Assembly: GCA_035318985.1 (NCBI GenBank)
Contig: DATHDP010000021.1
Span: 1-10,571 of the forward strand
Direction: 5' to 3'
From: VBAS01 sp035318985
GTDB taxonomy: Bacteria; Bacteroidota; Bacteroidia; Chitinophagales; Chitinophagaceae
DNA length: 10,571 nt
This document shows, in pieces, positions 1-7,544 of the stretch. A model generated the notes under the pieces. That model made no database searches. It was not told the origin of the DNA and worked only from the letters and a program-made list of their open reading frames with translations. A program made the translations under genes and the position numbers. Every line of letters begins with the position of its first letter. The first letter of the stretch is position 1.

Positions 1-352
1 TGCATCGGGCAATATAAGTGTAACCACGCCGGGAGGTATTGTATCAATAACTGGATTTACATATAACGCTGTGACAGGGCTATTCGGGCCATCGAATAAT
101 AATTCAATCGAATTAAGAATATTTCCAAACCCCGTCATTGATATTGTTCTCATTAAGCATCCTTCAACGAATAAAGATGCTAAGATCAAGTTTGTAGATA
201 TTTCCGGAAGAACTGTTAAAGTATTCATTCCTGTAAAAAATACAGGACAAACTCAACTTGATTTAAAACTTCTGCCTAGCGGAGTATATAATCTAATTTG
301 GTCTGATGGATTCAGAATACTTAGCAGAACTCTATTAAAAAATAAATATTAA
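1..352 (+). CDS. C-terminal fragment of a T9SS-secreted IPT/TIG-repeat protein (5' end outside window)
   Basis: The reading frame is open from base 2 to the stop at 350-352, so this is the 3' end of a larger gene; the visible part is about 116 residues. The first ~23 residues (ending TTPGG...ITGFTYN) match the closing strands of an IPT/TIG immunoglobulin-like domain, as found in tandem in large Bacteroidota surface proteins. The rest is a T9SS type A sorting domain: FPNPV near its start, a central FVDISGRTV strand, then LPSGVYNLIW and a basic end (RTLLKNKY). By family knowledge such a domain sends the protein through the type IX system, where it is removed as the protein is anchored or released. 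A GTG at 71 is not needed as a start, because the frame continues upstream of it. The catalytic or binding part of the protein lies to the left and cannot be judged. A terminator follows at 403-429. Confidence 0.85.
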   Translation, partial: ASGNISVTTPGGIVSITGFTYNAVTGLFGPSNNNSIELRIFPNPVIDIVLIKHPSTNKDAKIKFVDISGRTVKVFIPVKNTGQTQLDLKLLPSGVYNLIWSDGFRILSRTLLKNKY

Positions 353-381
353 ACTTACTATAAGCTGAATGTGAGTTTAAA

Positions 382-395
382 TAATTGATCAATTA
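382..395. repeat. Perfect 14-bp palindrome
   Basis: TAATTGATCAATTA is a perfect palindrome between the stop of the first gene and its terminator. It is AT-rich and could be a chance palindrome or a binding site for a dimeric regulator. It lies upstream of the terminator hairpin, which makes an operator role for the next gene less natural. Confidence 0.35.
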
Positions 396-402
396 ATATT
401 AG

Positions 403-429
403 AAGTCGGTTTTGAAACCGGCTTTTTTA
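403..429 (+). terminator. Rho-independent terminator after the first T9SS gene
   Basis: Arms 403-412 and 415-424 (AAGTCGGTTT / AAACCGGCTT) pair over about ten bases with one G-U pair; the innermost pairs probably open to form the loop. The downstream arm runs into a T-rich tract (423-428). It separates the first gene from the 1065-residue gene, whose start is only 30 bases further on. A TAnnTTTG-like box (TATTTTTA, 432-439), 17 bases after a TTG inside the hairpin, could drive the next gene, but this is weak. Confidence 0.8.
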
Positions 430-458
430 TTTATTTTTAAGCAACCCAAACTCCGTTT

Positions 459-3400
459 ATGAAAAAATTGTTCTTTATTCTTTTCATTACTACTCTTTTT
501 TTTAATTCATATAGCCAAGCCCCGGGAATAAGATGGCAGAGAAATCTGGGTGGTACTTTGAATGATGTTCCCGTTTTTTCGTTCAAAACAAATGATAATG
601 GTTTCATTACAGTGACGGAAACTTCTTCTAATAACGGCGATATCTCCGGCAATCATGGCGGTTCTGATATCTGGATTGTAAAAATGAATATACTTGGACA
701 AACACAGTGGACCAGGACAATTGGAGGAACTTTAAGTGAAACACCTATATCCTATTATTACAATACAGATGGTAGTTTTTTGATAGTGTCTAATACTACT
801 TCAAATAATGGTGATGTATCGGGTAATCACGGCGGTAATGATATTTGGGTTAGCAAGCTGGCAGCTGATGGCACTTCGTTATGGCATAAATGTTTTGGAG
901 GATCAAGTGAGGAATATGTATCGAATATTATAAAAGCAATTGATGGGAGTTATGTAATTAACGGGCTAACAATGTCCAATAATGGGAATGTTTCAGGAAA
1001 TCATGGAGGCCAGGATCTATGGGTTTTTAATATTGACGAATCAGGAACATTGCAATGGCAGGCTGCCTTAGGTGGAACATTCAACGAGGTAGTTTCGAAT
1101 GCAAAAGCAATTCAGGCACTTGATGGCTCTTACTATATTGGAACAGAAACAATCTCTAATGATGGAAATGTAACCGGAAATGCAGGCAGTGAGGATATTT
1201 GGTTGGCCAAATTAAATAGTACAGGTGTTTTTCAATGGCAAAAATGTATGGGTGGAACTTCCATGGAAAGGTTTACTGATCTTAAAGAGGGACAAAATGG
1301 AGAAATATATGTTTTAGGCTATACCAATTCACCAGGCCTGCCAAATTTCCACGGCAGTAACACAGATTATTCCGATATATTCCTTTGCAGAGTATCATCT
1401 GCAGGAACATTACTTTCACAAAAATGTTTTGGAGGAACATTAAGTGATGTTTCAAACCAGCTTGTTTCAACTTATGTTGATGGTAGTTGTGTAGTTAATT
1501 CAACTATTCATAATGGCGGAGGTGATGTTGTTGGATATCCTGGATCTGCAAATGGAGACGAAGTATGGATTTTTAAAATAAAAAATGACTTAACTATCGA
1601 ATGGCAGAATGCTCTTGGAGGAATTGGTTTTGATGGAATGATAGGGATTGTGTATGATGGATTTGGTGGTACTGGCAAAGTTATTCAAACTTCAGATCTG
1701 GGATTTCTCATACCTGCGTATACTGAATCTGGAAATGGAGATGTAACAGGATATCATACTCCTCCAGGTTTTGACTCATCCAGGGCAGATATTTGGATGA
1801 TTAAATTAAATAATGCTGGTATACTCGAATGGCAAAGATGTCTTGGTGGTTATAGTGGTGAATGGGCAAGAGGTAGTGTTATTGAAATGGCGGCAGGCGA
1901 TTATATAGTTACTGGTTATACCAAATCAACATATGGTGATGTACAAACCAATAATGGTTTACTGGATGCTTGGGTTGTAAGATTAACTTCCGTCAATACA
2001 GTTACGGGATTACTTTATTATGATCAAAACTCAAATGGCATTAAAGATCCTGGCGAACATACGTTCTCCAATGCCACTGTAAAAACTGAAAAGTCTGGTG
2101 ATACCAGAATTGCTGTTCCTGTCGATGGTCTTTTCAAAAACGAAACGGATTTAGGTGATTATACAACTACTGTACAATTATCATTACCTTATTATTCAGT
2201 TATTCCTCTTTCTCATTTAAGTTCATTCACAACATACTTTAATAAAGATTCATTCAGTTTTGCAATTCAACCGCTTCCCGGTATTAGGGATCTTGTTATT
2301 AATACCATACCACTGACAAATGCCAGGCCTGGGTTTAATGTTAGCTATAAAATATTATACAAGAATATTGGTACTGATCAGATAACAAGCGGCGAAATAC
2401 TTTTTAAAAAAGATTCACGTATGGATTATGTTTCCTCCGATCCTCCAATTAGTTCATCTAATGGCGATACTTTAAAATGGGCTTACACAAATTTTGACCC
2501 ATTAGACTCGGCTTCAATTACTGTAAAATTTCTTGTTCAGGCACCACCGGCTGTAAATATTGGAGATACTTTAGTATCTATTGCTATTATAACACCAACG
2601 GCCAGTGATCAAACTCCTTTGGATGATACTGCCGTTGTAAAACAGATCGTTCGTGGATCTTTTGATCCAAATGATAAATATGAAAACAATGAAGGGAAAA
2701 TCCCTCCAGCGTATGTAACAAGTGGAAAATACCTTGATTACCTCGTTCGGTTCCAAAATCTTGGAACTGATACCGCTTTTAATATCGAAATACTAGACAC
2801 ATTAAGCCCCAAACTTGATCTCGCTACCTTACAGGTAATTGCAACTAGCCATAGCTATAAGGTAAGCTTGACTGATAATATACTTAAATGGACATTCTAT
2901 GATATAAGGCTTCCTCATAGTTCTATCAATGAACCAGCCAGCCATGGTTTTGTTTCTTATCGTATTAAACCAATTAGCTCACTTGCAGTAGGGGATACAA
3001 TTCATAACACTGCATCAATTTATTTTGATTTCAATTTACCGGTTCAAACGAATAATGCATTTACTGTTGTTGTAGTTGCAGAAGATGTTGTGTTACCATT
3101 AAAATTGCTCAGCTTCAGTGGTGTTTATAGAAATGAAAAATCAACATTGTATTGGAAAACTTCTGATGAATTTAGTATTGATAAGTTTGAAATTCAGCGC
3201 AGCTTTACAGGAACGAATTTTATTTCTGTTGGCAATGTTTTGCCACAAGGTAGAATGAATAGCGCTGTTCAATATGAATTTGTTGATGACCTTGCGAATG
3301 TTTCGACGAATACAATTTTTTACCGTTTGATGATCAAAGAAAAAGATGGTAAGACCAGTTATAGCCAGGTGTTATTATTCCGCAAAAAAACTGATGGAAC

Positions 3401-3656
3401 GCATAGTATATCAGTAAATCCGAATCCCGTAAGAGGAAATGCTGTTGTGAATATAAATTATTCTAAGCAGGATGATATTGAACTACGTGTTATAGATGTC
3501 AATGGTAAGATATTGATGAAGCAAAAAAACCAACTTTCTCAGGGGAATAATTCGATTGTTATTAGCGGAATGGATAAACTGCAAGCGGGATTTTATATTG
3601 TTCAGGCCTTGGTTGATAACGATAAATTAACAACATCATTTGTACTGACGAAATAA
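459..3656 (+). CDS. Large T9SS-secreted multidomain protein with eight WQxxLGG repeats
   Basis: This 1065-residue protein has a signal peptide (residues 1-20, KK then a Phe/Ile-rich core, ending SYSQ). Residues 26-513 form eight degenerate repeats of 58, 58, 58, 60, 60, 62, 76 and 56 residues. Each opens with WQxxLGGT-like residues (WQRNLGGT, WHKCFGGS, WQKCMGGT) and most carry NNGDVSGNHGG..DIWV..L. The pattern resembles beta-propeller blades. An SdrB-like domain follows (about 515-572) with the calcium-type loop DQNSNGIKDPGE at 522-533. Next come a DUF11-like beta-sandwich (about 615-730), a DUF7619-type domain (about 733-870, opening GSFDPNDK), and a beta domain starting LPLKLLSFSG at 879. 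A T9SS type A sorting domain (983-1065, NPNPV...LQAGFYIV) ends the protein. It is surface-exposed or released; no catalytic motif was recognised. A role in adhesion or glycan binding is inference. The ATG at 459 is supported by the signal peptide directly behind it. Confidence 0.9.
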   Translation: MKKLFFILFITTLFFNSYSQAPGIRWQRNLGGTLNDVPVFSFKTNDNGFITVTETSSNNGDISGNHGGSDIWIVKMNILGQTQWTRTIGGTLSETPISYYYNTDGSFLIVSNTTSNNGDVSGNHGGNDIWVSKLAADGTSLWHKCFGGSSEEYVSNIIKAIDGSYVINGLTMSNNGNVSGNHGGQDLWVFNIDESGTLQWQAALGGTFNEVVSNAKAIQALDGSYYIGTETISNDGNVTGNAGSEDIWLAKLNSTGVFQWQKCMGGTSMERFTDLKEGQNGEIYVLGYTNSPGLPNFHGSNTDYSDIFLCRVSSAGTLLSQKCFGGTLSDVSNQLVSTYVDGSCVVNSTIHNGGGDVVGYPGSANGDEVWIFKIKNDLTIEWQNALGGIGFDGMIGIVYDGFGGTGKVIQTSDLGFLIPAYTESGNGDVTGYHTPPGFDSSRADIWMIKLNNAGILEWQRCLGGYSGEWARGSVIEMAAGDYIVTGYTKSTYGDVQTNNGLLDAWVVRLTSVNTVTGLLYYDQNSNGIKDPGEHTFSNATVKTEKSGDTRIAVPVDGLFKNETDLGDYTTTVQLSLPYYSVIPLSHLSSFTTYFNKDSFSFAIQPLPGIRDLVINTIPLTNARPGFNVSYKILYKNIGTDQITSGEILFKKDSRMDYVSSDPPISSSNGDTLKWAYTNFDPLDSASITVKFLVQAPPAVNIGDTLVSIAIITPTASDQTPLDDTAVVKQIVRGSFDPNDKYENNEGKIPPAYVTSGKYLDYLVRFQNLGTDTAFNIEILDTLSPKLDLATLQVIATSHSYKVSLTDNILKWTFYDIRLPHSSINEPASHGFVSYRIKPISSLAVGDTIHNTASIYFDFNLPVQTNNAFTVVVVAEDVVLPLKLLSFSGVYRNEKSTLYWKTSDEFSIDKFEIQRSFTGTNFISVGNVLPQGRMNSAVQYEFVDDLANVSTNTIFYRLMIKEKDGKTSYSQVLLFRKKTDGTHSISVNPNPVRGNAVVNINYSKQDDIELRVIDVNGKILMKQKNQLSQGNNSIVISGMDKLQAGFYIVQALVDNDKLTTSFVLTK

Positions 3657-3677
3657 AGTGTTTCTAACTATTTATTC

Positions 3678-3713
3678 GCAACAATCCCGGCAATAGCTGG
3701 GATTGTTGCTTTC
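3678..3713 (+). terminator. Terminator-like hairpin after the large repeat protein
   Basis: GCAACAATCCC (3678-3688) pairs perfectly with GGGATTGTTGC (3699-3709), and the stem can extend inward to a six-base loop. The tail is only CTTTCG, so the U-tract is short; termination is likely but less certain than at the other sites. The stem starts 21 bases after the stop codon. Confidence 0.6.
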
Positions 3714-3800
3714 GTAGTATTACCTGCATCGGATGTTCTCGAATGATCAGGGTCAAGAAGATGAACTGATAAGCGCTATTTACAAGTACGCAAAAATGTT

Positions 3801-3840
3801 TTTCATTTGTTATCATTCATTGATAATCTGAAGAATGAAA
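3801..3840. repeat. Imperfect nested inverted repeat upstream of the DUF4382 gene
   Basis: TTATCA (3810-3815) and TGATAA (3821-3826) form a perfect inner inverted repeat around a five-base spacer. TTTCATT (3801-3807) and AATGAAA (3834-3840) form outer arms. It lies just before a putative promoter (3851-3879), so it could be a regulator site or merely an AT-rich hairpin. Confidence 0.35.
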
Positions 3841-3850
3841 CAAACTTTAA

Positions 3851-3879
3851 TTGATTTTTTTTATTTGGCATTAATCTTG
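3851..3879 (+). promoter_or_regulatory. Putative Bacteroidota-type promoter for the DUF4382 lipoprotein gene
   Basis: TTG at 3851-3853 is followed after 18 bases by TAATCTTG (3872-3879), one mismatch from the TAnnTTTG -7 box of Bacteroidota sigma factors. The spacing fits the usual 17-23. The start codon lies 27 bases further on behind an A-rich leader (CTAAAAACAAAAA), which is typical of the phylum in place of a Shine-Dalgarno sequence. This is a motif match only. Confidence 0.4.
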
Positions 3880-3906
3880 ATTTATGCGTACTACTAAAAA
3901 CAAAAA

Positions 3907-4707
3907 ATGAGAACTACATCGATCATTTCCGTACTAATCCTATCCCTTGTTTCGCTAACCGTACTTAATTCATGCAAAAAAAATAGCACTAATGATGGTA
4001 ACGCCAGGCTCCAGGTTTTTTTGACTGATGATCCCGGCGATTACGAAGCTGTTTACATTGATGTAAAAGATGTACAGATCAATGTAACAGGTGACAGTTC
4101 AAACGGATGGCAAAGTTTGCAAAATGTGCATGCAGCTGCTTACGATCTATTAAAACTGGTAAATGATGATGATACTTTGCTTGCTGATGCAAACATCCCT
4201 TCAGGAAAATTGCATCAGATGAGACTGATCCTCGGCACTGAAAATTATGTAAAGATCCAGGGAACTTCACAATTAATAAAACTCGAAACTCCCAGTGCAC
4301 AACAAAGCGGTTTAAAATTAAATATACAGCAGGATGTGTTGGATGGAATTCTTTATACCATCACACTTGATTTTGATGTGGCAAAATCTATTGTAAAGAC
4401 AGGAAATGGTAAGTACATTCTTAAACCAACGATCAGAACTATTCTAAATGCAGCTGGTGGAAGTATTAAAGGTGTGGTGATACCTAAGGATTTTCAATCT
4501 GCAGTTTACGCGGTTCAGGGCGTTGATACAGTTGCGAGCACATTTACTGATTCAGATGGTGGTTACCTCCTTCGTGGATTATCTGCAGGTACTTACGGTG
4601 TATTTTATAAACCATCTGATGTTACTTACAAAGATTCACTCAGAACAAACATCAATGTTTTGGTGAATACGATAACAAAAATTGATACTACTTTCCTTCA
4701 TCAATAA
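3907..4707 (+). CDS. DUF4382 family lipoprotein with C-terminal carboxypeptidase-regulatory-like domain
   Basis: This 266-residue protein has a lipoprotein signal: a hydrophobic stretch at residues 5-20, then LNSC with the lipidated Cys at 23. Residues about 33-180 match the DUF4382 family (LQVFLTDDPGDYEAVYIDVKDV, then the IPSGKLHQMRLILG segment, and ILKPTIRTI at the end). A second small beta domain (about 186-266, SIKGVVIP...DSDGGYLLRGLSAGTY) resembles the carboxypeptidase regulatory/CNA-B fold. Both modules are probably non-catalytic, so a structural or ligand-binding role at the outer membrane is the most that can be inferred; the DUF4382 function is not established. The gene stands alone: it follows a terminator-like hairpin and a putative promoter, and converges on kdsA across a hairpin. 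The ATG at 3907 is the only start that keeps the lipoprotein signal in place. Confidence 0.85.
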   Translation: MRTTSIISVLILSLVSLTVLNSCKKNSTNDGNARLQVFLTDDPGDYEAVYIDVKDVQINVTGDSSNGWQSLQNVHAAAYDLLKLVNDDDTLLADANIPSGKLHQMRLILGTENYVKIQGTSQLIKLETPSAQQSGLKLNIQQDVLDGILYTITLDFDVAKSIVKTGNGKYILKPTIRTILNAAGGSIKGVVIPKDFQSAVYAVQGVDTVASTFTDSDGGYLLRGLSAGTYGVFYKPSDVTYKDSLRTNINVLVNTITKIDTTFLHQ

Positions 4708-4727
4708 ATTGATCTATGAAAATTCAT

Positions 4728-4755
4728 AAGCCATTCCATTAGGGGTGGCTTTTTA
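4728..4755 (+). terminator. Terminator between convergent DUF4382 and kdsA genes
   Basis: AAGCCATTCC (4728-4737) pairs with GGGGTGGCTT (4742-4751) over ten bases, two of them G-U pairs on the plus transcript, with a four-base loop and a TTTTAGTTTT tail. On the minus transcript the two wobbles become A-C mismatches, so it should work mainly for the plus-strand gene. It ends just before the kdsA stop codon at 4759-4761. Confidence 0.7.
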
Positions 4756-4758
4756 GTT

Positions 4759-5580
4759 TTAATTAATAGCTTTCCTGATTCGTATTAATTTTTCCAGGAG
4801 TGGCGCAAGCAGATCAAGTTTGAGCATATTAGCTCCATCGCTTTTTGCTACTGCTGGGTTTGGATGTGTTTCAATAAATAATCCATCGGCGCCTGTGGCA
4901 ATTGCGGCTTTTGCAATTGTTTCTATCATTTGTGGATTACCACCAGTGACCCCGGCGGATTGATTTGGTTGTTGAAGACTATGAGTGCAATCCATCACAA
5001 CCGGAACGCCGTGTGATCGCATAATGGGGATACTTCTGTAATCAACAACAAGATCCTGGTAACCGAATGTGGTTCCTCTTTCAGTCAAGATGATCTTATC
5101 GTTTCCTGCTTTTCTAATTTTATCAACCGCGAACTTCATCGCTTCACCACTTACAAATTGACCCTTCTTTACATTTACGATCTTGCCTGTTTTTGCTGCG
5201 GCTTCCAACAGATCTGTTTGACGACATAAAAAAGCAGGTATCTGTAAAATGTCAACATGCTGTGCAGCCAATACCGCTTCTTCTTTTGCATGTATATCAG
5301 TAGTTGCAGGTAAAAGAAATTTTTTCTTTACATGATTGATCATTCCCAATGCAAGATCATCTCCAAGACCGGTAAATGAAATGCCGCTTGTACGGTTCGC
5401 TTTTCTGTATGATGCTTTGAATATATACGGAATACCAAGATTTTTGCAAATAGAATAGACCTTGTCAGCCACTTCCATTATCAATTCTTCGCTTTCCACA
5501 ACGCAAGGTCCAGCTATCAGGAAGAAATTCTTTTCATCATAAGATTGATTCGTGAACAGATCCTTCAAAAATTTTTCCAT
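4759..5580 (-). CDS. kdsA: 3-deoxy-8-phosphooctulonate synthase (KdsA), metal-dependent class
   Basis: This 273-residue cytosolic enzyme condenses phosphoenolpyruvate with arabinose 5-phosphate to give Kdo 8-phosphate, the first committed step toward the Kdo of lipopolysaccharide. Length and motifs fit the family throughout: IAGPCVVES (residues 22-30), FKASYRKANRTS (54-65), ATTDIHAKEE (92-101), ILQIPAFLCRQTDLL (111-125), NVKKGQF (136-142) and TERGTTFGY (166-174). Cys26, His200, Glu237 and Asp248 have the same spacing (174, 37, 11) as the metal ligands known in the Aquifex aeolicus enzyme. Metal-independent enzymes have Asn in place of the Cys, so this one should need a divalent metal. No other Kdo gene is adjacent. 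The gene diverges from the threonine dehydrogenase gene across a heptamer-repeat gap. The ATG gives the expected N-terminus, and the start lies only five bases after a TAnnTTTG box. Confidence 0.96.
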   Translation of the reverse strand: MEKFLKDLFTNQSYDEKNFFLIAGPCVVESEELIMEVADKVYSICKNLGIPYIFKASYRKANRTSGISFTGLGDDLALGMINHVKKKFLLPATTDIHAKEEAVLAAQHVDILQIPAFLCRQTDLLEAAAKTGKIVNVKKGQFVSGEAMKFAVDKIRKAGNDKIILTERGTTFGYQDLVVDYRSIPIMRSHGVPVVMDCTHSLQQPNQSAGVTGGNPQMIETIAKAAIATGADGLFIETHPNPAVAKSDGANMLKLDLLAPLLEKLIRIRKAIN

Positions 5581-5585
5581 ATCGA

Positions 5586-5593
5586 CAAAGGTA
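5586..5593 (-). promoter_or_regulatory. Exact -7 box (TAnnTTTG) directly upstream of kdsA
   Basis: Read on the minus strand this is TACCTTTG, an exact match to the Bacteroidota -7 consensus. It ends five bases before the kdsA ATG, so transcription would start at or very near the start codon. No good TTG -33 element was found 17-23 bases upstream, where the heptamer repeat begins. It could therefore be a coincidental match. Confidence 0.35.
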
Positions 5594-5598
5594 GGAGT

Positions 5599-5654
5599 GG
5601 AATTTGGTATTTGTTATTTGGAATTTGGATGATGGAGTTTGACATTTGTTGATT
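5599..5654. repeat. Heptamer tandem repeat, island A (consensus GGAATTT)
   Basis: Eight consecutive 7-base units fill most of the 86-base gap between the divergent kdsA and threonine dehydrogenase genes. The units at 5599-5605 and 5620-5626 are identical (GGAATTT). Others differ at one or two bases (GGTATTT, GGAGTTT), and 5627-5633 and 5648-5654 are the most degenerate. The period is exactly seven throughout. The units are not translated in the preferred gene models. Confidence 0.75.
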
Positions 5655-5666
5655 AATAGACTGTTT

Positions 5667-6605
5667 ATGGTAAAAGAAAAGATCCTCGTCATAGGGGCAT
5701 CGGGACAAATAGGAGTAGAGTTAACATTAGCACTCAGAAAAATCTATGGCAATAGCAATGTAGTTGCCTCCGATCTGCGAGAGCAGAATCCTTTGCTTGA
5801 AGGTACAGGGCCCTATGTTTCATTAGATGTTATGAATAAGGAAATGTTGCATGTGCAAGTTATCCGTCAAAACTTTACACAGATCTATTTACTTGCGGCT
5901 ATCCTTTCTGCAACTGGTGAAAAAAATCCGAATCTCGCCTGGCATTTGAATATGCAGGGTTTATTGAATGTTCTTGATATTGCAAGAGAAGAAAAACTGC
6001 ATAAAGTTTACTGGCCTTCGTCTATTGCAGTATTTGGTCCTACAAGTCCGAAGAAAAATTGCCCTCAGCAAACCATTATTGAACCAACCACTGTTTATGG
6101 TATTAGCAAATATGCAGGAGAATTTTGGTGCAATTATTTTTATCAGCGTTTTGGTGTTGATGTTCGCAGTTTACGTTACCCGGGTTTGATCTCTTATAAA
6201 TCACCTCCCGGCGGTGGCACTACTGATTATGCGATCGAGATCTTTCATGAAGCATTAGAGGAAAAAAAGTATGAATGTTTTTTAGATGAGAATACGTATC
6301 TGCCAATGATGTACATGCCTGATGCAATTCGTGCCACTATAGAATTGATGGAAGCACCTGCAGACAAAATTTCAATTAGAACTTCTTATAATATTTCAGG
6401 AATGAGTTTTTCACCAAAAGAAATAGGAGCTGAAGTAAAAAAACATGTTCCTGATTTTAAGATCTCATATAAACCCGATTACCGACAGACTATTGCCAAC
6501 AGTTGGCCGCAAAGTATAGATGATTCTGTGGCAAGAAAAGATTGGGGCTGGAAGGAAGAGTACGATCTTTCAGCTATGACATCAGATATGTTCGCCAATC
6601 TTTAA
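5667..6605 (+). CDS. tdh: L-threonine 3-dehydrogenase, SDR (extended, epimerase-like) type
   Basis: This 312-residue enzyme should oxidise L-threonine to 2-amino-3-ketobutyrate with NAD+. The Rossmann motif GASGQIG is at residues 10-16, with Asp36 at the end of strand 2 favouring NAD over NADP. The catalytic set is Ser118 (in WPSSIAVFGP), Tyr144 and Lys148 (YGISK). The family-specific parts fit the SDR-type threonine dehydrogenases of animals and Flavobacterium: RYPGLISYKSPPGGGTTDYA near 170-189, LPMMYMPDAIRATIELMEAP near 212-231, and SWPQSIDDSVARKDWGW near 279-295. It is unrelated to the zinc-dependent E. coli Tdh. A longer form would start at a TTG at 5646, but the ATG at 5667 places MVKEKILVIGASG as expected and is preferred. 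No glycine C-acetyltransferase gene (kbl) is visible nearby. Its stop lies 7 bases from the convergent hydrolase stop. Confidence 0.92.
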   Translation: MVKEKILVIGASGQIGVELTLALRKIYGNSNVVASDLREQNPLLEGTGPYVSLDVMNKEMLHVQVIRQNFTQIYLLAAILSATGEKNPNLAWHLNMQGLLNVLDIAREEKLHKVYWPSSIAVFGPTSPKKNCPQQTIIEPTTVYGISKYAGEFWCNYFYQRFGVDVRSLRYPGLISYKSPPGGGTTDYAIEIFHEALEEKKYECFLDENTYLPMMYMPDAIRATIELMEAPADKISIRTSYNISGMSFSPKEIGAEVKKHVPDFKISYKPDYRQTIANSWPQSIDDSVARKDWGWKEEYDLSAMTSDMFANL

Positions 6606-6612
6606 ATGATCT

Positions 6613-7485
6613 TTATTTCTTCAATGACTTGTAAACAGACTGTACAAAAAATACTTTATCAAAACCTGTTTTAAACTCTTTGGTTGGATCTGAACTTATG
6701 ATCTGATCCACCGTTTTGCCTGCTTTAATTCCCTCCGCGATCCTGTTCCTTATTGTTTGTAACTTGTTTTTATAATCCTGCAGATCTTTTTTGCTGCTGA
6801 TCTGTCCATGCCCGGGGATGATCTTTGTCTCATCATTGATCATTTTCAACATTTGATCAGCTCCTTTTATCATACCATCTAATGTTCCTCCTCCGCCATC
6901 ATCAATAAATGGTAAACCATACCTGACAAACGCATCGCCAGTATGCAGCACATTTGATTCTTTGAAATAAATAGCGGCATCACCATCGGTATGTGCATTT
7001 TTAATATGGATCACCTGTACCGTTTCCCCATTCATATTGAATGTAAGTGATTCAGCAAAGGTTATTTTTGGCAACCCCTCATAGCTTAACGCCTTTTGTT
7101 CCTGCTTAAAAGCTTCGAAAATGTAATCTGTACTCAATCTTTTCCGCACATTTTCATGGGCAACAATGATAGAACCTTCACTGCCGAATACTTTATTTCC
7201 ATCAGAGTGATCTCCGTGAAAATGGGTGTTGATGATAAACCTGATCGGTTTGTCGCTGATTGCAGCTATTGCCTTCTTTATTTTTTCTGATAAAGGAGCA
7301 AATTGATCATCTATAAGTATGACACCGTCATTCCCAACTAAAACGCCAATGTTTCCACCTGACCCTTCAAGCATATATACTGAGCCAGCTACTTTAGTTG
7401 TTTTTATGGTTATGGTATCGAAATTTTGGGCTGTAACAGCTAAGCAAGATGCAAAAAGTAGAACTACTAAAATGATATTTCTCAT
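6613..7485 (-). CDS. Exported metallo-beta-lactamase-fold hydrolase
   Basis: This 290-residue protein has a cleavable signal peptide (residues 1-19, ending AVTAQ), so it should act in the periplasm or outside. The metallo-beta-lactamase fold is complete. HFHGDH gives metal ligands His88, His90, Asp92 and His93. His165 (AHTDGD), Asp184 (HTGDAF) and His226 (IPGHG) give the rest, a full two-metal site. Asp184 stands where class B1 beta-lactamases have Cys221, and it matches the bridging Asp of general hydrolases of the fold. The sequence therefore does not support antibiotic hydrolysis; the substrate is unknown. The C-terminal part (about 230-290) is helical, with the KTVDQII and FKTGFD segments common in such exported family members. 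It converges on the threonine dehydrogenase gene and diverges from the small Cys/His gene 59 bases away. A TAGCTTTA box on the minus strand (7515-7508) resembles a -7 element but has no clear -33 partner. Confidence 0.88.
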   Translation of the reverse strand: MRNIILVVLLFASCLAVTAQNFDTITIKTTKVAGSVYMLEGSGGNIGVLVGNDGVILIDDQFAPLSEKIKKAIAAISDKPIRFIINTHFHGDHSDGNKVFGSEGSIIVAHENVRKRLSTDYIFEAFKQEQKALSYEGLPKITFAESLTFNMNGETVQVIHIKNAHTDGDAAIYFKESNVLHTGDAFVRYGLPFIDDGGGGTLDGMIKGADQMLKMINDETKIIPGHGQISSKKDLQDYKNKLQTIRNRIAEGIKAGKTVDQIISSDPTKEFKTGFDKVFFVQSVYKSLKK

Positions 7486-7544
7486 AACAGTTTTTTAGAG
7501 ATGATATTAAAGCTAAGGTTTTTTAGTAATTTGTATCCAGTAAA

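Noticed and set aside
71..352. GTG at 71 as the true start of the first gene
   Set aside because: The frame is open to the window edge and the upstream residues match the end of an IPT/TIG domain, so the gene begins outside the window.
459..3656. Phage tail fibre or transposon-borne adhesin
   Set aside because: The signal peptide and T9SS sorting domain show a host-encoded secreted protein, and no phage or mobile genes flank it.
4079..4300. Minus-strand open frame opposite the DUF4382 gene
   Set aside because: It lies wholly inside a well-supported gene and has no recognisable domain; the same applies to other frames opposite or inside real genes (437-701, 1282-1470, 2571-2756, 5968-6189, 7096-7290, 8244-8505, 8955-9185, 10318-10536).
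5646..5666. TTG-initiated seven-residue extension of the threonine dehydrogenase
   Set aside because: The ATG at 5667 places the Rossmann motif at the usual distance, and the extension would run into the heptamer repeat.
6613..7485. Antibiotic-degrading class B beta-lactamase
   Set aside because: The position of Cys221 in class B1 enzymes is Asp184 here, as in general hydrolases of the fold. No feature specific to beta-lactam hydrolysis was seen.
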